Shown: positions 24,406-32,665, counted from the first letter of the stretch. The stretch: DNA of 64,000 bases from Rhodocytophaga rosea (GCF_010119975.1 NZ_CP048222.1:5102501-5166500), one strand, 5' to 3'. Made by a program: numbers and translations. Notes: generated by a model not told the origin, from the letters alone.

Positions 24406-24429
24406 TTGTCCATTTTAATTCAATCAATT

Positions 24430-24618
24430 ATGCCCAGTTCATTTGAAGGTTATACCCCAACCAAGGACCTAACTGCTTTTCATGTCAGGGTTGAAAAGTT
24501 TTACGGCTCAACCTCACAGATGCCCTTTATGCAGGTTTTCAGACCCAATATCTGGCTATCTGTTGTTAAAGATACCCCTAATTCAACTATGGTGATATTA
24601 TATGACCCCACTACTTAA
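24430..24618 (+). CDS. Small protein, paralogue of the next gene
   Basis: A 62-residue protein from ATG 24430. Its pattern FHVRVEKFYGS...VFRPNIWLSVVKDTPN...VILYDPTT aligns with the next gene (VHVLVSSMYEE...FYPDQYFSTIRHVPN...IIWDPTRR), so the two look like products of a tandem duplication. Function unknown. Confidence 0.5.
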   Translation: MPSSFEGYTPTKDLTAFHVRVEKFYGSTSQMPFMQVFRPNIWLSVVKDTPNSTMVILYDPTT

Positions 24619-24635
24619 ACAATTACTATCTATCT

Positions 24636-24884
24636 ATGGAAAATTATCAACCCAATGAAAATGAAAAGCACATGGTGCATGTGCTGGTTTCCTCAATGTA
24701 TGAAGAAACGCTGGACCCACCGGTTATCAAACAATTTTATCCGGATCAGTATTTCTCCACCATCCGTCATGTCCCAAATTTCAAGGGGCAAATTATCTGG
24801 GATCCCACCAGGCGTAAAGCTTCAATGGCCTCCTCTCCGAGCCTGCAATCCGGAGAACCAACATCAAAATGCAAAGACTGTTAA
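24636..24884 (+). CDS. Small protein, paralogue of the previous gene
   Basis: An 82-residue protein whose first 60 residues align with the previous gene. It has an extra Ser-rich tail ending KCKDC. The stop lies 12 bp before the ATG of the next gene. Function unknown. Confidence 0.5.
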   Translation: MENYQPNENEKHMVHVLVSSMYEETLDPPVIKQFYPDQYFSTIRHVPNFKGQIIWDPTRRKASMASSPSLQSGEPTSKCKDC

Positions 24885-24895
24885 CCTTAAAAGCT

Positions 24896-25528
24896 ATGGA
24901 AACATTAACCGAAGAACGAATTTTAATTCAAAAACCACAAGAAATTGCTTTTCAGAGCGCAGCTAACAAAGAAGGCCTGCAGCTGCTATCCAGAGTAAGT
25001 GCAGCCTTCGATGAATTTAACATCGGACATTTAAGTGAAGATGATGTAGTGACCATAGTAAGAGAACACAACTTTTTTGAACTTGCTATGCTGCGTCACA
25101 TCAAAGAAAATGGCGCTCCGATGATTGGCAACCTGCCCATGACTGATGAGGCCATATTAAGGCTTGTAACCTTACCGGACCGTACCGTATTTAATGAATT
25201 AGTCAGTCAGCTTAAAGCACGGGTGGACAGTAACCAATACCTCTACAGGGCCATTACTTACTACCTGGGCCTTGATGAGGAAGGCAAGCCTTATTTGAAT
25301 GAGGAGCGCTGGGAGCAGTTTGTGGAATCCTCTTCCGTCTATGCGACTACTGAGGCTGAAAAAGAACTATATGGACGTGTAAAGGAATTCTCACAGGCTT
25401 TTGACGTATTTGAAGCCTACATGCATAGCATTGGCTACTGGCATGAGATCAATGAGAAAACCGATTCTCTTGCTGACCTGAGAAGCCCTACCAGGCAATA
25501 TCTGAAACTTAAAGGCTATTTGAAATAG
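24896..25528 (+). CDS. Unknown 210-residue helical protein
   Basis: Mostly helical, acidic protein from ATG 24896 (METLTEERILIQKP); an ATG at 24869 would overlap the preceding gene. No recognised domain. It lies directly before the large hub-like gene, so a structural or assembly role is conceivable. Confidence 0.55.
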   Translation: METLTEERILIQKPQEIAFQSAANKEGLQLLSRVSAAFDEFNIGHLSEDDVVTIVREHNFFELAMLRHIKENGAPMIGNLPMTDEAILRLVTLPDRTVFNELVSQLKARVDSNQYLYRAITYYLGLDEEGKPYLNEERWEQFVESSSVYATTEAEKELYGRVKEFSQAFDVFEAYMHSIGYWHEINEKTDSLADLRSPTRQYLKLKGYLK

Positions 25529-25564
25529 GGTTGGAACATTGATTTATACTAGCAGTTTCTCACG

Positions 25565-25583
25565 GCCAGGGATCTTCCCTGGC
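25565..25583. terminator. Perfect stem-loop in a 96-bp gap
   Basis: GCCAGGGA-TCT-TCCCTGGC, eight perfect base pairs with a three-base loop, between the 210-residue gene and the hub-like gene. It has no long T run, so termination is uncertain; a processing or attenuation role is as likely. Confidence 0.45.
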
Positions 25584-25624
25584 ACTGTTTCCTTACTTTA
25601 ACCAGCTAATCAACTTTATCATTT

Positions 25625-27340
25625 ATGAGCCAGCTCAACTTTTATCTGAATAACGAAAACATCCTTCCACCCAAAAACTGGAAGCAAACCGAAATCGAAC
25701 TTGCTTATGTGTCCGAATCTTCGCAGGATTCGCCATCTGCCACCCTGTCAGAAAATACTTTCGAATTCGTGCAGGCTAACCTGGATAAAATAAAAGCCTG
25801 GATTGAAGGCGGCCAGAATGGCTCTGCACCCGGGATCTGGGAGGGCATGCCCCTTGCCATCTCTCTGGAATGCCCGGAAGAAGGCGAAGTACCACTGTTC
25901 AACGGCTACCTGGACCTTTCTTCCTCCACAGCTGAGTATGACTGCGATTCTTACCGAATTCCTTTTGTAGAGTCTCATAGCTTAGAATGGCTGCGCCAGA
26001 CAGCAGATTCATTTTCCTTTGCCTACCTGCAATCAATAGGAGTAATTACAAAACAGGATTTTGTAAAAACGTACTATGTGATTAACAGGGTTCCTGATTT
26101 AGAACAAGCCGGCCTGGTATCGATTGCTTTATTTATCATCGCTAAAGAAGTCGTACAAGCCGTAAAGGATCTGTCTTCTGCGATCAAGGATTTTATTGGC
26201 GTTTTCGATGCACCAGGCAGCGCCCTTAGAGGTGCCCTGGCTATAATCATTAACCTGATTTATTTTGCTGCTATCATGATAGCTATTATTACCCTGCTCA
26301 AGCAGCTTGTGGAGGCACTGTTCCCCATACCTAAGTATTACCATGGCATGAGAATAAAAACCCTGTTTGAAAGGGGATGTGAGTACCTGGGGCTAACATT
26401 TCAGTCCACCCTATTTGAAGGAGAATATAAAGACCTGGTATGGCTCCCGGCTAAATTTGAGGCAGGTAAGAATGTGGTAAATGCTAGTGATGATAAAGGT
26501 TTTCCTGAAAAATCATTCGGGCAATTTATTGACGATATGGCCCTATTATTTAATGCCAAAATCAAAATCATCAATAGCCGGTTAATCTTTGAACGCAAAG
26601 ACTATTTCAGGCAGAACAGCGGCTTTACCTTAAAATCCATTACCCAAACTCCCAAAAAGACGAATGCTTCAGAAGTAGCAAGTAATTACCTACTCAAGTT
26701 CCTATCAGATTCAGAAGACCCTAATACCCTTGCCAGGCGTGGTGCCATACACCAGGTCACCATTGCCCCAATCACCGTAGGTTTTAAAGGCAATTTGACA
26801 TTGAAAGGCTTGGACGAAAGAACCTTTCCTTTTGCCTATGCCGTACGCAAAACTTCACAAAGCAGGATAGAACGACTATTTGCCGGTGTGTTTGATGCGC
26901 TCAATAAGCTTGTTGGCCTCATCAGAGGCCGGGGTAATGTGCCAAGAATCGGAAACCGTTTGGATTTCATGATGCTCAATGCTGACTTTTTCTCTGTAGA
27001 TAAGCTGTTAATCATTTCTAATAGGGAAGGACTGTTAAGCAATAAGAATGAGCAATTGTTATCTGCTAAAACCTTATGGTCCGAGTTTCACTTCATAGAT
27101 TCTCCGGTACCATCAGATAAGCACGCTGGCAACCAGTGGGAAATATACGAAGGTGTCGAGGTTCCTATGTGCTGTGAGGATTTGCTCAAGGTTAAAAACA
27201 ACAATGTGATCTATATCGAAGAGGAGGGAGCTGAAGCCGTGGTAATGCATTGCAGCTATAATGTGCATACAAAAATAGCCTCTATCAGCTATAAGATACA
27301 GCGGCCGTATTCGAGAAATATCCGGGAGGTTATTTCATGA
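25625..27340 (+). CDS. Large tail-hub-like protein with membrane hairpin
   Basis: A 571-residue protein, by far the largest of the late block. The opening FYLNNENILPPKNWKQTEIEL and EGMPLAISLECPEEGEVPLFNGYLDLS resembles large structural proteins seen in Bacteroidota prophages, probably tail-hub or baseplate type. Two hydrophobic segments, LVSIALFIIAKEVVQAV and IIINLIYFAAIMIAIITLL (about residues 164-245), form a potential membrane hairpin that is unusual for a hub. The rest is beta-rich. The assignment is from general resemblance only. If it is structural, it is the sole large virion-like gene in the element. Confidence 0.5.
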   Translation: MSQLNFYLNNENILPPKNWKQTEIELAYVSESSQDSPSATLSENTFEFVQANLDKIKAWIEGGQNGSAPGIWEGMPLAISLECPEEGEVPLFNGYLDLSSSTAEYDCDSYRIPFVESHSLEWLRQTADSFSFAYLQSIGVITKQDFVKTYYVINRVPDLEQAGLVSIALFIIAKEVVQAVKDLSSAIKDFIGVFDAPGSALRGALAIIINLIYFAAIMIAIITLLKQLVEALFPIPKYYHGMRIKTLFERGCEYLGLTFQSTLFEGEYKDLVWLPAKFEAGKNVVNASDDKGFPEKSFGQFIDDMALLFNAKIKIINSRLIFERKDYFRQNSGFTLKSITQTPKKTNASEVASNYLLKFLSDSEDPNTLARRGAIHQVTIAPITVGFKGNLTLKGLDERTFPFAYAVRKTSQSRIERLFAGVFDALNKLVGLIRGRGNVPRIGNRLDFMMLNADFFSVDKLLIISNREGLLSNKNEQLLSAKTLWSEFHFIDSPVPSDKHAGNQWEIYEGVEVPMCCEDLLKVKNNNVIYIEEEGAEAVVMHCSYNVHTKIASISYKIQRPYSRNIREVIS

Positions 27341-27406
27341 AAAACTTTTTATTAACTCTTATTCATTCTTTTTTATATTATCTGTATAACCTAAAATTTA
27401 GATAAT

Positions 27407-27796
27407 ATGACAGAATTAAAGAATGAGTTTTCAAGCTTACCCTGGGAGGAAATTGAAAGTAGAAATGATGTATTGAAAGGAAAAATGCTATACAGTCAAA
27501 GGGTAAAAACATTTCCTAAAGGAGTGCTTTATTTAATTGTATGGTCTCATCAAGACTTCAAGTTTTCGGCCACACCGCTTACAAACCCGGAAATTATTCC
27601 CAGTATAGCAAACTTGGTGAGTTTAAAAGATTATAAAATGCTGATTGTTAATTATGATGAGATTAATAAAAACCATCAAATGTTATTTAAGTTAGACTCA
27701 AACCCTGAAACAGGAGAATTGAAAGCTGAAGTGCTCAGATATCCTTTTCACCATAACAGGGACTTAAAAATAACAATCAAAGATGTACATGTCTGA
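27407..27796 (+). CDS. Unknown 129-residue protein
   Basis: A soluble mixed alpha/beta protein (MLIVNYDEINKNHQM). AT-rich relative to its neighbours and set in its own AT-rich gaps between the hub-like gene and the terminase genes. No family recognised; probably a late-inserted cargo gene. Confidence 0.5.
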   Translation: MTELKNEFSSLPWEEIESRNDVLKGKMLYSQRVKTFPKGVLYLIVWSHQDFKFSATPLTNPEIIPSIANLVSLKDYKMLIVNYDEINKNHQMLFKLDSNPETGELKAEVLRYPFHHNRDLKITIKDVHV

Positions 27797-27862
27797 ATCT
27801 GTTAGGTAATGTATAACATCAGATTGATTACAGCTTTGTTTCGATTGTGAGTAAATTAAAGT

Positions 27863-28324
27863 ATGGAAGAAATTACGCAAGGAGGCAGGCCAAAAGAGGG
27901 ATTGGAATCACTGCCTCCACTATGGAAAGAAAACATCTTGTACGCCTATTCCCTGGGTGCATCCGATGTAGAAATTAAAGCCTGGATTTATGGGGTTCGT
28001 GGCTCATTTTCGAATGATCTGTGGGACCGTTGGATAAAAGAAGAAAGGGAGTTTTGGGAAACCATTTCCTCAGGCAGAATGATTGCAGAGGCCTTTTATC
28101 ATAAGATAGGAAGAGAGAACCTGACTAATCCCCGCTTTAATCACCAGGCCTGGTACCTGCATATGAAAAACCGTTTTTCCTGGAAGGATAAACTTGATAT
28201 TACTACAGGTAACGAGCCTATCAATCAGCTAACAGAAAAAGAAGTAGATAAGAAAATCAATGATCTCATTAGAAAAGTCGCAGCTGCTCGACCGGATTCA
28301 GCAGATGAGGAAAGCCCAGCTTGA
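27863..28324 (+). CDS. Terminase small subunit-like protein
   Basis: A 153-residue protein directly before the large terminase. It opens with a helical DNA-binding-type region (YAYSLGASDVEIKAWI, ISSGRMIAEAFYHKIGREN) followed by FNHQAWYLHMKNRFSWKDKLD, a form seen in small terminases of Bacteroidota phages. The C terminus overlaps the large terminase frame by up to 65 bases. Its job would be recognition of the packaging site. It may determine packaging specificity if a helper phage supplies heads. Confidence 0.72.
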   Translation: MEEITQGGRPKEGLESLPPLWKENILYAYSLGASDVEIKAWIYGVRGSFSNDLWDRWIKEEREFWETISSGRMIAEAFYHKIGRENLTNPRFNHQAWYLHMKNRFSWKDKLDITTGNEPINQLTEKEVDKKINDLIRKVAAARPDSADEESPA

Positions 28325-29732
28325 AGAAAGTTTTTATGAGTTTGTAAAGGATGCTTTTGAAGTGCTTCACCCCGGTCAGCAGATCCTGGATAACTGGCAT
28401 ATCAAATACATCTGTGAACTGCTTCAGGTGGAGGTAGAACGCATTGTAAGAGGAGAGAAGAGAAGTAAGCATTTGATTATCAACGTGCCTCCCAGAAGCT
28501 TAAAAAGCTTTATTACCAGCATATGCCTTCCTGCCTGGGCATTCATCAAAGATGCAAGGCTAAAGTTTATTGGTTCCTCTTATAGCAATGATTTATCTGT
28601 AGAACACAATAAAATGAGCCGCAGGATCATTGAATCAGACTGGTACCAGCAATACTGGAAAGATAAGGTACAACTCACCGGTGATCAGAATCAAAAGGAA
28701 AAGTTTGAAACTACCCAACACGGCATGCGTAGAGCTACCTCCACTGGTGCAGGTATTATGGGAGCAGGTGCCAATATAGTTATAGTGGATGACCCGCTAA
28801 ACCCCATGCTTGCCACTTCTGAGAAGGAGCGGAAAACAGCCAATCTGTATTTTGACCAGTCGCTAACCACAAGGCTTAATAATCCAGATATTGATATTAT
28901 CATTGTGATTATGCAGCGTTTGCATGAAGAGGATCTGACCGGCCATCTATTAAAAAAGAATCCGGATCGCTATGAACATATCTGTATTCCTGCTGAATTA
29001 TCCACAGAGGTAAAGCCACTGGAACTCACGCAGTACTATAGAAATAAACTATTCTTTCCTCAGCGGTTCTCCTCCTCTACACTTGCTGAATATAAGATTG
29101 CCTTAGGCTCTTACGGCTATGCCGGGCAGTTCTCCCAGCGTCCTGCACCAGATGAGGGAGGAGTCATTAAAAAAGCATGGTTTAAATCTATCCGGAGGGA
29201 AGCCTTTAGAAGCCTGGCAGGTTCAGCAAAGATTGATTTCTTCATTGATACCGCTTACACAGAAAAGCAGACCAATGACCCAACGGCCCTGCTTGCCTGC
29301 TGTTATGTGAATAATCATTTATACATCTTGGATTCAGAAAGGGTATGGAAAGAGCTTCCTGACCTATTAAAATACATTAAGGAGTTTGCAGCAAAAAATG
29401 GGTATAGCTATTCTTCCAGGATACTTATTGAACCCAAAGCCTCTGGAAAAAGTACGGTACAATCCTTTAAAAATACTGATTTCAATGTAGTAGAGCTGCC
29501 TCCGCCAACTGATAGTAAGCTAGTCAGGGTAAATAACATCACCCCATTCCTTGAGGCAGGTAGGTGTACACTGATAGATGGACAATGGAATGACTCTTTT
29601 CTTGGTGAATGTGCAGGTTTTCCTACGGCTTCACATGATGATCAGGTGGACTGTCTCACGGCTGCAGTTAATCACTATAGTGGCAAGAAACCTTTTAAAG
29701 GCTTGCATGGGTATGGGTCTGCCAGCTTGTGA
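28260..29732 (+). CDS. Phage terminase large subunit
   Basis: A 490-residue packaging motor that looks complete. The ATPase domain has Walker A NVPPRSLKS at about 76-84 and Walker B ANIVIVDDPL around 171-180, with motif IIIVIMQRLHEEDLTG after it. The RNase H-like nuclease domain has acidic residues at Asp330 (FFIDTAYTEKQ), Glu391 (IEPKASGKS) and Asp461/Asp464 (HDDQVDCL). An alternative ATG at 28305 (MRKAQLEES) would cut the overlap with the small subunit to 20 bases. A complete large terminase with no portal or capsid gene nearby is the oddest point of the element. Confidence 0.93.
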   Translation: MISLEKSQLLDRIQQMRKAQLEESFYEFVKDAFEVLHPGQQILDNWHIKYICELLQVEVERIVRGEKRSKHLIINVPPRSLKSFITSICLPAWAFIKDARLKFIGSSYSNDLSVEHNKMSRRIIESDWYQQYWKDKVQLTGDQNQKEKFETTQHGMRRATSTGAGIMGAGANIVIVDDPLNPMLATSEKERKTANLYFDQSLTTRLNNPDIDIIIVIMQRLHEEDLTGHLLKKNPDRYEHICIPAELSTEVKPLELTQYYRNKLFFPQRFSSSTLAEYKIALGSYGYAGQFSQRPAPDEGGVIKKAWFKSIRREAFRSLAGSAKIDFFIDTAYTEKQTNDPTALLACCYVNNHLYILDSERVWKELPDLLKYIKEFAAKNGYSYSSRILIEPKASGKSTVQSFKNTDFNVVELPPPTDSKLVRVNNITPFLEAGRCTLIDGQWNDSFLGECAGFPTASHDDQVDCLTAAVNHYSGKKPFKGLHGYGSASL

Positions 29733-29797
29733 ATAGTATTATGATGGGAAGAAGAAGTTTAGAGGGCTGTTTGGATAAGGTTTTTTACAAGGATGAA

Positions 29798-30490
29798 TTA
29801 TCCTACCCTTTTTCTATGCTTTAAAATAATTTGCGAGATTTGAAATATTACATTTTTCAAAACAATATAAGTATCAAAAAACGATTGGATTATTTCTTGA
29901 TTTACTTGCCAATATATCTGCTTGCTGTTTTGTTTGTCTATAGATGTTATGATAACTGCATCATCATTTACTCTTATGTGTAAATGTCCATGCGTATAAA
30001 TGTTTCTATCTTCAATAAATGCTGCGAATGTTCGAGTAAATTCTTTTCGACTGTGTTTTTCTTTCAAAATCTCGATGTTATGAAAAATATGATCTTTCTG
30101 AATAATATCACTTAAGGTATCTCTTAACTTCATGAAATCCATTGTGTAGAGTTGGTCTACATTTGGCCTTTGAAAAACATCATAATATTCTAGTAATACT
30201 TGTCTTAGAATATCATTTAATGTTTCTGCTACCCTAATGCACATATGTTTAACACTTATAAAAGTTGCCTGCCTTTCTCTAACTTCGGAAGTTAATTTTG
30301 TTTTGTCTACCCTTCCCATGACCATTCCTGTAGATAAATCACCGCCAGAGTTTTCCATAAAGGTGAACCTGAATGGTATTCTAAATTTAGTTTCTGTATC
30401 ATAAATTATCTGATCATCAAAGAAAGTTATACACATCCCCTTGCCAGGTCCGGGATCAGCTATAGGTCTTAAGTAGTTTAAAGAATCCAT
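29798..30490 (-). CDS. HEPN-like protein (candidate defence cargo)
   Basis: A 230-residue soluble protein. An N-terminal beta-like part (about 1-70) precedes a helical part with the motif EDRNIYTHGHL: Arg162 followed by Asn163 and His167, the Rx4H pattern with the polar residue after Arg that marks HEPN RNase domains. Such domains are found in anti-phage and toxin-antitoxin systems. It is on the opposite strand to the terminase genes, with its own promoter region, at the right end where cargo sits. No antitoxin partner is seen. The motif is short, so this stays a proposal. Confidence 0.45.
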   Translation of the reverse strand: MDSLNYLRPIADPGPGKGMCITFFDDQIIYDTETKFRIPFRFTFMENSGGDLSTGMVMGRVDKTKLTSEVRERQATFISVKHMCIRVAETLNDILRQVLLEYYDVFQRPNVDQLYTMDFMKLRDTLSDIIQKDHIFHNIEILKEKHSRKEFTRTFAAFIEDRNIYTHGHLHIRVNDDAVIITSIDKQNSKQIYWQVNQEIIQSFFDTYIVLKNVIFQISQIILKHRKRVG

Positions 30491-30548
30491 ATTTAACTAG
30501 CATTTTATCAAACCTACAAAACACCTGCAATTTCCATTAACACTATTC

Positions 30549-30577
30549 GTGCATTCTTTAACACATTTAGACCATTT
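30549..30577 (+). repeat. About 30-bp direct repeat, copy D
   Basis: Matches copy C at 14637-14666. It lies in the 210-bp gap between the divergent HEPN-like and beta-barrel genes and precedes the latter by about 125 bp. The gap holds no other gene. Confidence 0.6.
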
Positions 30578-30700
30578 TAAGGGAAAGCATAGCCTTCTAA
30601 CAGCTAAACTCTTTAGCACATTACCTTAATAAGAGTTAAAGTATATAGTTGCGTAAATAATTATTCATTATTCAACTACTTTTCAGCTGCAATAGATGTT

Positions 30701-31282
30701 ATGAAGCCCTTTTATATTATTTGTGTTTTCTTTTTTGTATCCCTACATCTATATGCTCAAAGTGATTCCATTAAGACAAAACCGGGCCGGGCATTAACCT
30801 TCCATCTTTCAACTGGCATTAATATTTTGCAGAGTGAGCAATTGCGAACAGGCTATGGAACAAAAGCCTTACATTTCTGGGGAGCAGGCATTCGCATAGG
30901 TCAACCTGGTAATGATTTGGTGTTTTTTGGCGTAGATTATAATGCCTCCTCTTACCGCATTTCCAGAGAGATAAATAACCGATCAATTGATAGTTTACTG
31001 ATATTGAATCAGCTTATTCCCAGCCTTTCACTTAAATTACTCGAAGGAAAGGACTTTATGCTCAGGGCACGTACTGGTTTTATATACTGTATTCTTACCG
31101 ACCAGTTACATCAGATGGAAGACAACAGTGATAAAGGGTTTAAAATTGGTCTTGGATTGGAACGAAAGATTGGTCGTAATCAATGGGTGCATTTTGATAT
31201 AGATTATGATCTAATGAAACCTACAGGTAATGACTTCAGGGACTATGATGTTGTGAAATTAGGGATAGGAATATATCTCTAG
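30701..31282 (+). CDS. Outer-membrane beta-barrel-like protein
   Basis: A 193-residue exported protein. The signal peptide is MKPFYIICVFFFVSLHLYAQ with cleavage after YAQ. The mature part has alternating hydrophobic strands (HFWGAGIRIG, DLVFFGVDYN, MLRARTGFIYC, HFDIDYDLM) and ends on a strand VVKLGIGIYL with a terminal aliphatic residue, as in small outer-membrane barrels. As element cargo it could alter the cell surface, for instance to exclude competing phages, but this is a guess. Confidence 0.6.
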   Translation: MKPFYIICVFFFVSLHLYAQSDSIKTKPGRALTFHLSTGINILQSEQLRTGYGTKALHFWGAGIRIGQPGNDLVFFGVDYNASSYRISREINNRSIDSLLILNQLIPSLSLKLLEGKDFMLRARTGFIYCILTDQLHQMEDNSDKGFKIGLGLERKIGRNQWVHFDIDYDLMKPTGNDFRDYDVVKLGIGIYL

Positions 31283-31367
31283 GCTCACGGTACAGTAATT
31301 GAAAAAATAAGGCATCCTTATCACAAGTATAAGTCCGTAGCTTTTATTATCAATTCAACCTCTCCGC

Positions 31368-31379
31368 CTCCTCCACAAA
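31368..31379 (+). repeat. CTCCTCCACAAA 12-mer, copy 1 of 3
   Basis: Perfect copies also at 31959-31970 and 32704-32715. Each lies 10-90 bp after the stop codon of one of three successive cargo genes. The 342-bp stretch 31283-31624 otherwise holds one hairpin and no convincing gene. Confidence 0.65.
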
Positions 31380-31400
31380 GTCTTTCTATATAAAATAAAA

Positions 31401-31425
31401 AGCCCATCCATAAGAAGGGCTCTTT
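31401..31425 (+). terminator. Hairpin with T-rich tail
   Basis: AGCCC and GGGCT pair around an 11-base loop, with A-run before and CTTTA after. Resembles the stronger hairpin at 31976, which follows the second copy of the same 12-mer. Confidence 0.45.
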
Positions 31426-31624
31426 ACTATAACCACCTAAACCTTTATCAAATTTTATGACTTGGACCACAGGACTTGCGCCTGGATCCATTAGCAAGGT
31501 AGGTTTAATCTAAAGATTAGAATTGTTCATCGAAATGTAAATCATACGTGTGTGAGTATTCCGGATTAATAGAGGGCAAGTGAATCTGAGCACGAGGCTC
31601 ATCGCTGGTCCAAGCCTTAGAACT

Positions 31625-31783
31625 ATGAGACAAATTCTAGTCGATATCATGCGATTATTCTTCCGGAAGAGGAAAGAGTTTTCCAACTGGGAATTTTTAC
31701 TTTTTTGCTTGCTTTGGATTTTTGTTGTTATATATTGGGAGTGGACCAATCTTATCTTAACCCATGGCAAGCGCAACCGTTGA
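31625..31783 (+). CDS. Small single-helix membrane protein (52 residues)
   Basis: From ATG 31625: a basic N terminus (MRLFFRKRKEF) followed by one helix FLLFCLLWIFVVIYW and a short tail. It overlaps the next gene by 20 bases. A holin, toxin or membrane anchor would fit the form. Unknown. Confidence 0.45.
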   Translation: MRQILVDIMRLFFRKRKEFSNWEFLLFCLLWIFVVIYWEWTNLILTHGKRNR

Positions 31784-31949
31784 AAAAGAATTTTACCTCC
31801 ACACCTACGAGCAACTCATTGAACGATTAGGTAAAGAAGCAGCTACAGCCAAAGCAGAATTCTATATTGAGTTTTTGCAGAAGTATCCCGGCGTGAAGGT
31901 ACTGGTTAATTGCCCACTGCTAAAAACCTACCAGTCCAATCCTAAGTAG
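31764..31949 (+). CDS. Small soluble protein (61 residues)
   Basis: MASATVEKEFYLHTYEQLIE start, helical, ending LLKTYQSNPK. It overlaps the membrane-protein gene before it, so the two are a coupled pair of small proteins, the second without membrane segment. Followed by a 12-mer copy and a terminator. Function unknown. Confidence 0.5.
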   Translation: MASATVEKEFYLHTYEQLIERLGKEAATAKAEFYIEFLQKYPGVKVLVNCPLLKTYQSNPK

Positions 31950-31975
31950 TTAACTCTGCTCCTCCACAAATAAAA

Positions 31976-32000
31976 AGCCCTCCAATCTGGAAGGCTCTTT
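31976..32000 (+). terminator. Rho-independent terminator
   Basis: AGCCCTCCA-ATC-TGGAAGGCT with flanking A and CTTT tracts, 27 bp after the 61-residue gene, directly after the second 12-mer copy (31959-31970). Confidence 0.65.
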
Positions 32001-32129
32001 ACCCTATTTTATGCATATACTTTTAATTTCCTTTGACTTATATATCCCAACCCTGAAAAAGGAAACCAAACTCCTCCATAAATCCTATACATAGGGCTTA
32101 ATAAAATTTAATTTTTTTTAATCCAATCT

Positions 32130-32181
32130 CATCATTATTTAATCCTATTTTAATTCCTGCTGAGTGAAAAGCCACTAACTT
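32130..32181 (+). repeat. 52-bp direct repeat, copy B
   Basis: Counterpart of copy A at 14468-14519, about 86 percent identical by eye. It lies just upstream of the last cargo frame of the element. Confidence 0.7.
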
Positions 32182-32203
32182 ATAACTAAGTTAAATCCTG
32201 TAA

Positions 32204-32665
32204 CACCGCCTGCAAGGCTTGATCGCACCTGGTTGGTTTGGACGGATTATTGATACGTTAAGGGCAAAGAAATGTAATGGATATGTTGAGGGTATTAAAA
32301 ACAACCTGGATAGGCTTTCTTTTCCTCTTTCCACTAGGGGATGTCATGATCTTAGTTCTAAAAACTCAAAAATTGAATTAATCAAAGCGCATCAGTCAGA
32401 ATTGGAATTAGTCGTAGATTATTTATTAAACGATAGATGTACTATTGCAGCCGCTCAAAACTTTTTATATCGCAACGGCATTCCCCTTGGCATTATAGAT
32501 GTCAATAAACAAGATAGGGTAATATCCTTTTTCATTGACGGATTAACAGATGATTGCTATGGGATTGCATATAGTGAGACTGGAAAACAAGGAAAGTTAT
32601 GTGGGGGACAAATAGTGGATTGGGAGAATTTAGTCGATAAATGGTATAACTTAAGTTCCATTTAG
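32204..32665 (+). CDS. Unknown protein, possibly 5-prime truncated
   Basis: An open frame from 32204 with no ATG. The first usable start is TTG at 32219 (148 residues, beginning MIAPGWFGRI). The C-terminal half RVISFFIDGLTDDCYGIAYSETGK looks like a genuine small alpha/beta protein. Lack of a normal start suggests loss of the 5-prime end, or TTG initiation. Followed by the third CTCCTCCACAAA copy (32704-32715). Function unknown. Confidence 0.45.
   Translation, partial: HRLQGLIAPGWFGRIIDTLRAKKCNGYVEGIKNNLDRLSFPLSTRGCHDLSSKNSKIELIKAHQSELELVVDYLLNDRCTIAAAQNFLYRNGIPLGIIDVNKQDRVISFFIDGLTDDCYGIAYSETGKQGKLCGGQIVDWENLVDKWYNLSSI

Noticed and set aside
31450-31624. A tRNA-like or integration-site sequence
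   Set aside because: A short inverted repeat (CTTGGACCA) is present, but no cloverleaf, anticodon arm or acceptor end can be drawn.
31510-31776. An 88-codon minus-strand frame
   Set aside because: Antisense to the coupled small genes at 31625 and 31764, and lacking any clear domain or membrane pattern.
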